Shown here: piece by piece, positions 1 to 4,692 of the stretch
How positions within the stretch are numbered: position 1 is the first letter of the stretch
Layout: every line of letters starts with the position of its first letter
Assembly: GCA_002773975.1 (NCBI GenBank)
Contig: PEZR01000051.1
Coordinates: 6,046-11,574 of the forward strand
Direction of reading: 5' to 3'
Source: Bdellovibrio sp. CG10_big_fil_rev_8_21_14_0_10_47_8
Lineage (GTDB): Bacteria > Bdellovibrionota > Bdellovibrionia > Bdellovibrionales > Bdellovibrionaceae
Length of the DNA stretch: 5,529 nucleotides
Translations under genes and position numbers: made by a program
The notes under the pieces: generated by a model
What the model was told of the DNA's origin: nothing
Databases searched by the model: none
The model's input: only the letters and a program-made list of their open reading frames with translations

Positions 1-1047
1 ACAGTTTCCACAGTTCGATTGACTCAAACGGTGCAAAAGGGTGGTTGTGCGGCAAAGGTTGCGGCCACTGAACTCAGAAAAATTCTCGCTCAAGTCAAAT
101 TTCCGGCGGCTCCCAAGGAGCTGTTGGTCGACAGTGGAACCTTTGATGATGCCGCCATTTACCGCGTCAGTTCCGAGCTGGCACTGGTACAGACTTTGGA
201 TTTTTTTACCCCCATCGTCGATTCTCCGCGGCTTTTCGGAAGAATTGCCGCGGCCAATGCGCTGAGCGACGTCTATGCCATGGGTGGAAAACCAGCCACG
301 GCGATGGCGATATTTGCTTTTCCTCTGGCTGTTCTTGAGAATTCGGTCGCGGTGGAGGTCTTGCAGGGTGCTTGCGACGCCATTGCGGAATCAGGTTCAT
401 CCCTTGTTGGGGGACACACGATCGATGATGATACAATGAAGTTCGGTCTGTCGGTGACTGGTTTCGTTCATCCCGACAGGGTGTGGTCCAACGCCGGGGC
501 ACAGGTTGATGATGTTCTGATTTTGACCAAGTCCTTGGGCACTGGAACTTTGACCGCCGCACTGAAGAGGGGCGAGGTCATCGAAGCACAGATTCAAGAT
601 GCGATGGATAGTATGTGTTTACTCAATGATGTGGTCGGATGTTTGTCGACAGATCAATTGGCAGGAGTGCACGCGGCCACAGACATCACTGGTTTTGGTT
701 TGGCTGGCCATGGATTGAATCTAGCCAAAGCCAGTCAGGTGCAATTGGAAATACAGACCTCGTCTTTGCCACGGTTTGAAAAAGCTCTGGACCTGTTGGC
801 CAAAGGATTTTTGACCAAAGCTCATCGCACCAACAGTGAATATGTGCAGGGGCAAGTTCAATTTGGGGATCAAAATTTGAGTTTACAACAGCTGGTGTTT
901 GATCCGCAAACAAGTGGGGGGCTTTTGTTGGCGGTTGCGAAAGATCAAGCAGACGCCATCTTGTCCACTCTGTCTTCTCGTTTTCCAATGGCAAAAAAAA
1001 TTGGAGCTGTGCGCCCCGCCTCTTCCATTCTATTGAATTTTATATGA
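1..1047 (+). CDS. selD: Selenide, water dikinase (selenophosphate synthetase), 5'-partial
   Basis: SelD makes selenophosphate, the activated selenium donor, from selenide and ATP in the cytosol. The product reads like a full-length SelD apart from the extreme N terminus. It has GGCAAK (Cys codon 46-48, Lys codon 55-57) at the catalytic Cys17/Lys20 position of E. coli SelD, then DDAAIY, TLDFFTPIVDSP, GRIAAANALSDVYAMGGKP, a GGHTIDDD loop, TDITGFGLAGH and C-terminal DPQTSGGLLLAV. A TTG at 19 could be called the start, but codons 16-30 read R-L-T-Q, matching the R-L-T-Q that lies inside E. coli SelD ahead of the active site. The frame is open to base 1, so I place the true start just upstream of the window. 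The catalytic residue is Cys, not selenocysteine, and the second Cys of the E. coli enzyme (Cys19) is Ala here, as in many homologues. It overlaps selU by ATGA. The family call is very secure. Confidence 0.96.
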   Translation, partial: TVSTVRLTQTVQKGGCAAKVAATELRKILAQVKFPAAPKELLVDSGTFDDAAIYRVSSELALVQTLDFFTPIVDSPRLFGRIAAANALSDVYAMGGKPATAMAIFAFPLAVLENSVAVEVLQGACDAIAESGSSLVGGHTIDDDTMKFGLSVTGFVHPDRVWSNAGAQVDDVLILTKSLGTGTLTAALKRGEVIEAQIQDAMDSMCLLNDVVGCLSTDQLAGVHAATDITGFGLAGHGLNLAKASQVQLEIQTSSLPRFEKALDLLAKGFLTKAHRTNSEYVQGQVQFGDQNLSLQQLVFDPQTSGGLLLAVAKDQADAILSTLSSRFPMAKKIGAVRPASSILLNFI

Positions 1048-2048
1048 ACTCTGTGCAGCGATCTCAATTCAAAGATCTCTTTTTGCAAGAAACGCCATGG
1101 ATTGACGTTCGAGCGCCGATCGAATTTGATCTTGGGTCGGTGCCTGGCGCGACCAATCTTCCGCTTCTGACGGATAACGAACGTCATCAAATTGGACTGT
1201 GCTACAAGACTCATGGGCAATCGGCAGCCGTTGAGCTTGGGCATCAGCTGGTGAGTGGGGAGATCCGCGCCGCTCGATTGCGTTCGTGGATGGATCAGAT
1301 CCGGCAACGACCCAAATCTATTGTGTACTGCTTTCGAGGGGGCCTTCGATCGCAAATTGTTCAGACCTGGCTTTTGGAGCAGGGATTAGATCGGCCAATT
1401 GTTGATGGTGGCTACAAAGCTTTGCGACGTTTTTTTATAGAAACTCTCGAAGAGAGTGTGGCTAGATCTGAGTTCTTGGTCGTCAGTGGCCCGACAGGTT
1501 CTGGAAAAACCAGGTATCTTCATTCGCAACAGACCTCGTTCATTGATCTTGAGGACTTGGCACGTCACCGGGGCTCAGCTTTTGGCGCATTGCCTGATCC
1601 TCAGCCGTCGCAAGTGAATTTTGAGAATATCTTAGCTTTGGCATTTTTGCGTCTCAGTGATGGCCATGGACCCGTCTTAATTGAAAATGAGAGTCGAATG
1701 ATCGGTCAGAGGGCACTGCCCGAGATTTTGCACCGTAAGATGCAATCCAGCAAAAAGCTGGTGTTAAAAATTGGTCTCGAAGAAAGAGTAGAAAATATTT
1801 TTCGTGATTATATTTTGGAGTCCAGTCTGGGCGTGGATGGGGACCTGCAAAAATTCGAGGATTTTCGTCGAGCTGTACGGGCAATTTCTCGGAAGCTTGG
1901 GGGAGCGCGGACTCAAGAAATTCTTTCCGACCTTGATATCTCACATCAAGAATTTCAGTCTGGTTTGGGTCTGGAGTCCAATCGCCATTGGATTCGAAAG
2001 CTCTTGGTCTGGTATTACGATCCGCTTTACGACCGCAGCTCAAAATGA
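1044..2048 (+). CDS. selU: tRNA 2-selenouridine synthase (SelU/MnmH)
   Basis: SelU converts 2-thiouridine at the wobble position of certain tRNAs (Lys, Glu, Gln) to 2-selenouridine through a geranylated intermediate, using selenophosphate from SelD. The 334-aa protein has an N-terminal rhodanese domain (about 10-125) with DVRAPIEF at 21-28 and the catalytic loop CFRGGLRS at 96-103 (Cys96). A P-loop domain follows: GPTGSGKT at 149-156, DLEDLARHRGSAFG at 168-181, ENESRMIG at 214-221, and YYDPLY near the C terminus (324-329). E. coli SelU is longer by about 30 residues, mostly a C-terminal tail missing here; this looks like normal variation because the core motifs are complete. The ATG overlaps the selD stop by 4 nt with no clear Shine-Dalgarno, so translation is probably coupled to selD. 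Having the selenium donor and its user in one operon supports both calls. Confidence 0.97.
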   Translation: MNSVQRSQFKDLFLQETPWIDVRAPIEFDLGSVPGATNLPLLTDNERHQIGLCYKTHGQSAAVELGHQLVSGEIRAARLRSWMDQIRQRPKSIVYCFRGGLRSQIVQTWLLEQGLDRPIVDGGYKALRRFFIETLEESVARSEFLVVSGPTGSGKTRYLHSQQTSFIDLEDLARHRGSAFGALPDPQPSQVNFENILALAFLRLSDGHGPVLIENESRMIGQRALPEILHRKMQSSKKLVLKIGLEERVENIFRDYILESSLGVDGDLQKFEDFRRAVRAISRKLGGARTQEILSDLDISHQEFQSGLGLESNRHWIRKLLVWYYDPLYDRSSK

Positions 2049-2069
2049 GACAATATTTTCCCAAATAAG

Positions 2070-2102
2070 TGTAACGAATCGACCGTGAAGGTCACTGATA
2101 CT
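2070..2102 (+). promoter_or_regulatory. Possible ECF-sigma-type promoter for the bufferin operon
   Basis: The only sizeable gap before bufA contains TGTAACG at 2070-2076. A GTAAC-type -35 is common for ECF sigma factors and is reported for sigma-F control of bufferin genes in Caulobacter. A candidate -10 lies about 16-20 nt further on (CACTGATACT, 2093-2102), but it does not match a -10 consensus well. No good sigma-70 TTGACA/TATAAT pair is visible. The small overlapping inverted repeats GACC-N5-GGTC (2081-2093) and GTGA-N3-TCAC (2085-2095) fall in the spacer. The zf-HC2 anti-sigma-like gene at the operon's far end makes ECF control plausible, but the promoter call is tentative. Confidence 0.3.
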
Positions 2103-2121
2103 GTAAAGGCGATTGTTCAAA

Positions 2122-2143
2122 TTTTCAGTCCTAAGACTGAAAA
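2122..2143 (+). promoter_or_regulatory. Perfect 9-bp inverted repeat in the bufA leader
   Basis: TTTTCAGTC (2122-2130) and GACTGAAAA (2135-2143) are exact reverse complements around a CTAA loop. The repeat ends 8 nt before the bufA Shine-Dalgarno. The T-rich arm comes first and the A-rich arm second, with no T-run after it, so it is not a + strand intrinsic terminator. It could be a DNA operator or a 5'-UTR hairpin affecting ribosome access or mRNA stability. The symmetry is seen directly; the role is unknown. Confidence 0.6.
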
Positions 2144-2151
2144 ATAACCAC

Positions 2152-2157
2152 AGGAGG
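2152..2157 (+). promoter_or_regulatory. Strong Shine-Dalgarno of bufA
   Basis: AGGAGG sits 4 nt before the ATG at 2162 and fixes the bufA start. It is the only full consensus site with an ATG in this operon; the downstream genes use weaker sites and GTG codons. Confidence 0.85.
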
Positions 2158-2161
2158 AAAA

Positions 2162-2437
2162 ATGAGTAACAAGATCACAGCTTTGCTGACCACGGCCATT
2201 GTGTCTGGGTTGATGGCAGCCAGTGTTGCCCGAGCGGAGGACGCAGCTGGCGGCCATACCGGTGACAAAATGGCCAAAGAAAAGAACAACTGCAAGGGCA
2301 AAGTTCGGAATGAAAAAAACAGCTGCAAAGGCCAGAAAGCCATGAAAAAGAAGAAGGATAAAAACTCTTGCAAAAATGGCTGCTCAGAAAAAGTTGAAGG
2401 GCATGAAAAAGTTGAAAAAGAAGATCAGGATGATTAG
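2162..2437 (+). CDS. bufA: Bufferin-type precursor peptide (DUF692-associated, secreted, Cys-containing)
   Basis: This is the likely substrate of the DUF692/DUF2063 pair encoded directly downstream. In characterised bufferins, cysteines are oxidised to sulfur heterocycles and the exported product binds copper. The 91-aa protein starts with a Sec signal peptide: MSNK, a hydrophobic stretch to about residue 22, and an A-R-A cleavage site, giving a mature protein from about residue 26. The mature part is very hydrophilic and Lys-rich, with four cysteines (44, 55, 70, 74) and no other recognisable fold. Three of them lie in a repeated K-N-[N/S]-C-K-[G/N] motif (41-46, 52-57, 67-72), and the last pair is C-x3-C. 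The tail after residue 76 is acidic. It lacks the EGKCG motifs of HvfA-type precursors. Its stop overlaps the bufB GTG by one base (TAGTG). The precursor role rests on position, signal peptide and Cys pattern; which cysteines are modified cannot be read from sequence. Confidence 0.85.
   Translation: MSNKITALLTTAIVSGLMAASVARAEDAAGGHTGDKMAKEKNNCKGKVRNEKNSCKGQKAMKKKKDKNSCKNGCSEKVEGHEKVEKEDQDD
2282..2377 (+). repeat. Threefold Cys motif inside bufA
   Basis: Codons 41-46, 52-57 and 67-72 encode KNNCKG, KNSCKG and KNSCKN. The DNA copies are similar but not identical (different Asn, Ser and Cys codons), so the repeat is conserved at protein level and is not a recent duplication. The spacers between units are 5 and 9 residues and Lys-rich. 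Confidence 0.65.
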
Positions 2438-3288
2438 TGAAGTCATTGTTCAATGATCTTGGGGTGGGCGTTGGATTACGCCCACCACATTATGCGGAAA
2501 TAAAGGAACAGAAGCCAAAGTCCATCTCTTGGGTAGAGGTGATTTCCGAAAATTTTATGGCCTGGAAAGATTCTCCGATGGCCGGCGCTCAGGAAAATCT
2601 GCTGCAAATCAGAAAAGATTTTCCAGTTTTTCTCCATGGAGTTTCTTTGTCCGTGGGTTCTGTCGATGTCTTAGATAAAAACTATTTAGAGCGGCTTAAG
2701 CAGCTGGTGGATATGGTTCAGCCAGCGATGGTTTCCGACCATCTCTGTTGGACAGGGGTTGGTGGTGAGAATTTGCATGACCTTTTGCCAATTCCTTATA
2801 CGACTGAGGCTTTGAATTTAATCAGTCAAAAAATTGATCAGGTTCAAAACTTTTTGGGGCGAAGAATTCTTATTGAGAACGCTTCTACTTATCTCGAATA
2901 CCAAGCCTCTGAAATGAGTGAGTGGGAGTTCCTGTCCCAATTGTTGGCGAAGGCCGATTGTGGTCTTTTGTTGGACATCAATAATGTCTATGTCAGTTCG
3001 GTCAATCATGGCTTTGATCCCAAGACGTATTTGAGTCATCTGCCCATTGACAGGATCGGACAAATTCATTTGGCGGGTCACAGCACGATGGATGGTTATC
3101 TGGTCGACACTCATGATCATCCGGTTTGTGAGTCCGTGTGGGAATTGTATCGCTGGTGGAACAATGAATTTGGACCGGTGAGCACGATGATCGAGAGGGA
3201 TGGAAACATACCCGTCTGGGCAGAGCTAGAGTCAGAGGTTCAGAGAATCACAGAGGTGAGAAGTGAAAAAAAACTTCGGCTTGGGTGA
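2437..3288 (+). CDS. bufB: DUF692 (MbnB/TglH/HvfB-type) multinuclear iron peptide-modifying enzyme
   Basis: DUF692 enzymes are TIM-barrel proteins with two or three iron ions that use O2 to oxidise cysteines in a precursor peptide, giving oxazolone/thioamide in methanobactin and thiooxazole in bufferin-type products. The 283-aa protein has the family's conserved blocks: GVGLRPPHY (11-19), SWVEVISENF (31-40), LHGVSLSVGS (66-75), SDHLCW (100-105), LHDLLPIPYT (113-122), LIENAS (145-150), LLLDINNVYVSS (177-188), HGFDP (191-195), IHLAGH (210-215), DTHDH (224-228) and MIERDG (251-256). His67, His102, Glu147, Asp180, His191, His211, the Asp/His cluster at 224-228 and Glu253 are the likely metal ligands by family pattern, so the site looks intact. 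It starts with GTG after AGGA (2427-2430, 6-nt spacing), sharing one base with the bufA stop. Its end overlaps bufC by 26 nt. The family call is very secure; the exact product of the reaction is inferred from neighbours. Confidence 0.96.
   Translation: MKSLFNDLGVGVGLRPPHYAEIKEQKPKSISWVEVISENFMAWKDSPMAGAQENLLQIRKDFPVFLHGVSLSVGSVDVLDKNYLERLKQLVDMVQPAMVSDHLCWTGVGGENLHDLLPIPYTTEALNLISQKIDQVQNFLGRRILIENASTYLEYQASEMSEWEFLSQLLAKADCGLLLDINNVYVSSVNHGFDPKTYLSHLPIDRIGQIHLAGHSTMDGYLVDTHDHPVCESVWELYRWWNNEFGPVSTMIERDGNIPVWAELESEVQRITEVRSEKKLRLG
2463..2486 (+). other. Perfect GC-rich 9-bp inverted repeat at the start of bufB
   Basis: GGTGGGCGT (2463-2471) and ACGCCCACC (2478-2486) are exact reverse complements around a 6-nt loop. 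They begin 26 nt after the bufB start and the same distance after the bufA stop. Seven of nine pairs are G-C, so the RNA hairpin should be stable. No T-run follows, so it is not an intrinsic terminator. It lies over the conserved codons for GVGLRPP, so part of the symmetry may be coincidental. Confidence 0.6.
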
Positions 3289-3967
3289 AATTCAAAGAAT
3301 GATTTTGGGCGCGATCAAGAATCCCGATCAACCCCATGCTGAGCTGAGTTCCGTGATTTGCGAAAAGCCTCCGATCACCAGCCAACAGCGTCTGAGAATT
3401 TATCAGGAAGCATATAAAAACCGTATGTTGGAATCCTTGCGTGATGATTTTCCGCGAGTTGAAAAAATATTGGGTAGCGACGAATTTGACAAAAATGCGG
3501 CGATGTATCTGGAAAGTCATCCCTCTCGTTACGCAAGCCTCGCCGAGGCCAGTCAGCATTTTCCACAGTGGATGAAGGAATCTTCTGATGAACTTTACGA
3601 GGCAGCGTCCGTGGATTGGATCGAAATTCTAGCCTCCCATCAGGTAGAGGTCGATCGGCAGAACGTTCTGGGTCCCCAGGAGATCGGGATGGGAATTCCT
3701 TTTGTGATTATTAAAAATGCTACTTTATTTTCTTTCATCGGAAAGACGGATATCTTTGTCTCATATCGCAGCTGGGGGGAAATTCGCTCCCGGCAAATGC
3801 GTCCAGAGGAATTTCATTTTTTTCAAATGATCAGTGGGCGAATGGAAGTCGAAGAATTGGCAAAATTGGTTGAAAGCCTTCGCATGGATGAGGGGCAACT
3901 GCAGAATTTATTTTCAAATTGGGTTCGAGACGAAGTCATCTATTGCAAAAGGAGAGATGAGTGTTAA
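3263..3967 (+). CDS. bufC: DUF2063 (BufC/HvfC-type) partner of the DUF692 enzyme
   Basis: BufC-type proteins work with the DUF692 enzyme and are thought to bind the precursor and present it for modification, as MbnC does for MbnB. The 234-aa protein has the N-terminal DUF2063 helical domain (about 5-105): GLGEIQ near the start, RLRIYQEAYKNRMLESL at 43-59, DDFPRVEKILG at 61-71, and FPQWM at 100-104. An acidic/Trp segment follows (VDWIEIL, 117-123). The C-terminal part (about 180-226) is mainly helical with a G-R-M-E-V-E-E-L pattern, possibly a winged-helix-like recognition domain. The GTG at 3263 is supported by AGAGG upstream and by the normal family N terminus; it gives a 26-nt overlap with bufB, which implies coupling. 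A TTG at 3281 is possible but less likely. The protein is slightly short for the family and nothing essential seems missing. Confidence 0.93.
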   Translation: MKKNFGLGEIQRMILGAIKNPDQPHAELSSVICEKPPITSQQRLRIYQEAYKNRMLESLRDDFPRVEKILGSDEFDKNAAMYLESHPSRYASLAEASQHFPQWMKESSDELYEAASVDWIEILASHQVEVDRQNVLGPQEIGMGIPFVIIKNATLFSFIGKTDIFVSYRSWGEIRSRQMRPEEFHFFQMISGRMEVEELAKLVESLRMDEGQLQNLFSNWVRDEVIYCKRRDEC

Positions 3968-4401
3968 AAATTAATTGTTTACTCCAGGGGATTCCTGAGC
4001 TGATGAGCCGCGCCGTTATCGCAGCGGTCTTTATCCCCTCCGGCATTGGCAAGTTTCAAAATATGCCACAGGTGATTTCCTATTTTGAGTCCTTGCATAT
4101 CCCACTGGCATCCATTCAAGCTCCGATGGTCAGTTTTTTTGAGCTGATTTTTGGGATTTTTATTCTGGTCGGATTCTTCACTCGTTTGTCGAGCTTGCCC
4201 TTGATTGGAATTATGGTGGTGGCTTTGATCACAGCGAAGTTGGAGGACATTACCAGTATTTCATCGCTTTTAGATATCAGCGAGTTTCTTTATATCGTTA
4301 TTCTTACGTGGTTGGCAGCGCGGGGGTCCCAGTTTTTGTCTGTGGACGCTTGCAGATCCAAGGGCGCCGGAGCTTCTTGCAAAGCCGGGATAAAGCGGTA
4401 A
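3961..4401 (+). CDS. DoxX-family inner-membrane protein of the bufferin operon
   Basis: DoxX-family proteins are small four-helix membrane proteins often encoded beside DUF692/DUF2063 genes; their biochemical role in bufferin systems is not established, though a redox or quinone-linked function has been suggested for the family. This 146-aa protein has the typical pattern: helix 1 about 14-30 followed by G-I-G-K-F, helix 2 about 55-73 with FFELIFGIFILVGFFTR (59-75), helix 3 about 78-93, and helix 4 about 107-121. The GTG start has GGAG (3951-3954) 6 nt upstream and overlaps the bufC stop by 7 nt. The C-terminal tail after helix 4 has two cysteines (131 and 140) in a Lys/Arg/Gly-rich stretch. 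The tail's similarity in style to the precursor is suggestive only. The TAA stop is in the same frame as the next gene. Confidence 0.9.
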   Translation: MLKINCLLQGIPELMSRAVIAAVFIPSGIGKFQNMPQVISYFESLHIPLASIQAPMVSFFELIFGIFILVGFFTRLSSLPLIGIMVVALITAKLEDITSISSLLDISEFLYIVILTWLAARGSQFLSVDACRSKGAGASCKAGIKR

Positions 4402-4410
4402 CAAGGACCC

Positions 4411-4440
4411 ATCTTAAGCTGTAGGGAGATTGTAAAGATT
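4411..4440 (+). other. Probable N-terminal extension of the zf-HC2 gene with a non-canonical start
   Basis: The frame upstream of the GTG at 4441 stays open back to the doxX stop and reads ILSCREIVKIV from 4411. In short zf-HC2 proteins, a Cys followed by K/R-E and a helix normally sits about 25 residues before the H-x3-C-x2-C core; here Cys (4420-4422) is 24 residues before the His. This suggests that the region is translated. No ATG, GTG or TTG lies in this stretch. ATC at 4411 has AAGGA (4403-4407) 3 nt upstream, a tight spacing; ATT at 4438 has GGGAG (4424-4428) 9 nt upstream. Confidence 0.5.
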
Positions 4441-4653
4441 GTGAGCTCCGATGACCAAAAGTCTTGGAAGCGACGTATTGAGGTGCGAATGCATCTTATG
4501 ATCTGCCATCGCTGCAGTAAGTACGCAAAACAACTTGAACATATTGCTTCAGGGTTCAAACAATTTTTTACCTTGAAAGCCAAAGATCCAGATTCCTCTG
4601 AAATTAAAAAAATTGAGCAGGAAGTTCTTCGTAAAGTGAAGAGAGAGAGATAA
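4441..4653 (+). CDS. Small zf-HC2 / anti-sigma-like zinc-finger protein
   Basis: The shortest canonical reading is 70 aa from a GTG at 4441. It contains VRMHLMICHRCSKYAKQL (22-39), with the H-x3-C-x2-C core of zinc-binding anti-sigma (ZAS/zf-HC2) domains, followed by a charged helical C terminus. There is no membrane segment, so it would be a soluble short anti-sigma-like protein rather than a membrane-bound sensor. Proteins of this size and motif often accompany ECF sigma factor and DUF692 genes, so it may control expression of this operon; no sigma factor gene is in the window. The fourth zinc ligand expected from the family, an upstream Cys, is encoded before the GTG, so the true protein is probably about 80 aa, starting near 4411. 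GGGAG is 12 nt before the GTG, which is too far for a good site. The gap to the doxX stop is 39 nt from the GTG, or 9 nt from the upstream start. Confidence 0.75.
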   Translation: MSSDDQKSWKRRIEVRMHLMICHRCSKYAKQLEHIASGFKQFFTLKAKDPDSSEIKKIEQEVLRKVKRER

Positions 4654-4682
4654 AGTCTTGACTGGGGATGGGACTGCAACAC

Positions 4683-4687
4683 GGAGG
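4683..4687 (+). promoter_or_regulatory. Shine-Dalgarno pointing to an ATC start for the antiporter
   Basis: GGAGG lies 5 nt before ATC at 4693, which is where the family's N terminus is expected to begin. The first ATG/GTG/TTG in frame is the TTG at 4738, far from this site. The site is therefore the main support for the chosen start. Confidence 0.55.
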
Positions 4688-4692
4688 TCAGG

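Noticed and set aside
19..21. TTG at 19 as the selD start
   Set aside because: The frame is open upstream and R-L-T-Q, including this codon, aligns with internal residues of E. coli SelD, so the TTG is most likely an internal Leu.
1..2048. In-frame selenocysteine (TGA) in SelD or SelU
   Set aside because: The SelD active site is encoded by TGT, and both frames run to normal stops with no internal TGA or need for a SECIS element.
2122..2143. Inverted repeat as the selU transcription terminator
   Set aside because: The arm order is T-rich then A-rich with no T-run after the second arm, so it does not match a + strand intrinsic terminator.
2131..2453. Minus-strand reading frames opposite bufA
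   Set aside because: They are rich in Phe/Leu/Ser because they are the complement of the Lys-rich bufA codons, and they have no plausible family or ribosome site.
4668..4670. ATG at 4668 as the antiporter start
   Set aside because: It is in a different frame from the transporter and reaches a stop soon after, so it would need a frameshift.
4290..4682. Minus-strand frame across doxX, the zinc-finger gene and the junction
   Set aside because: It spans two supported + strand genes and has no recognisable motif.
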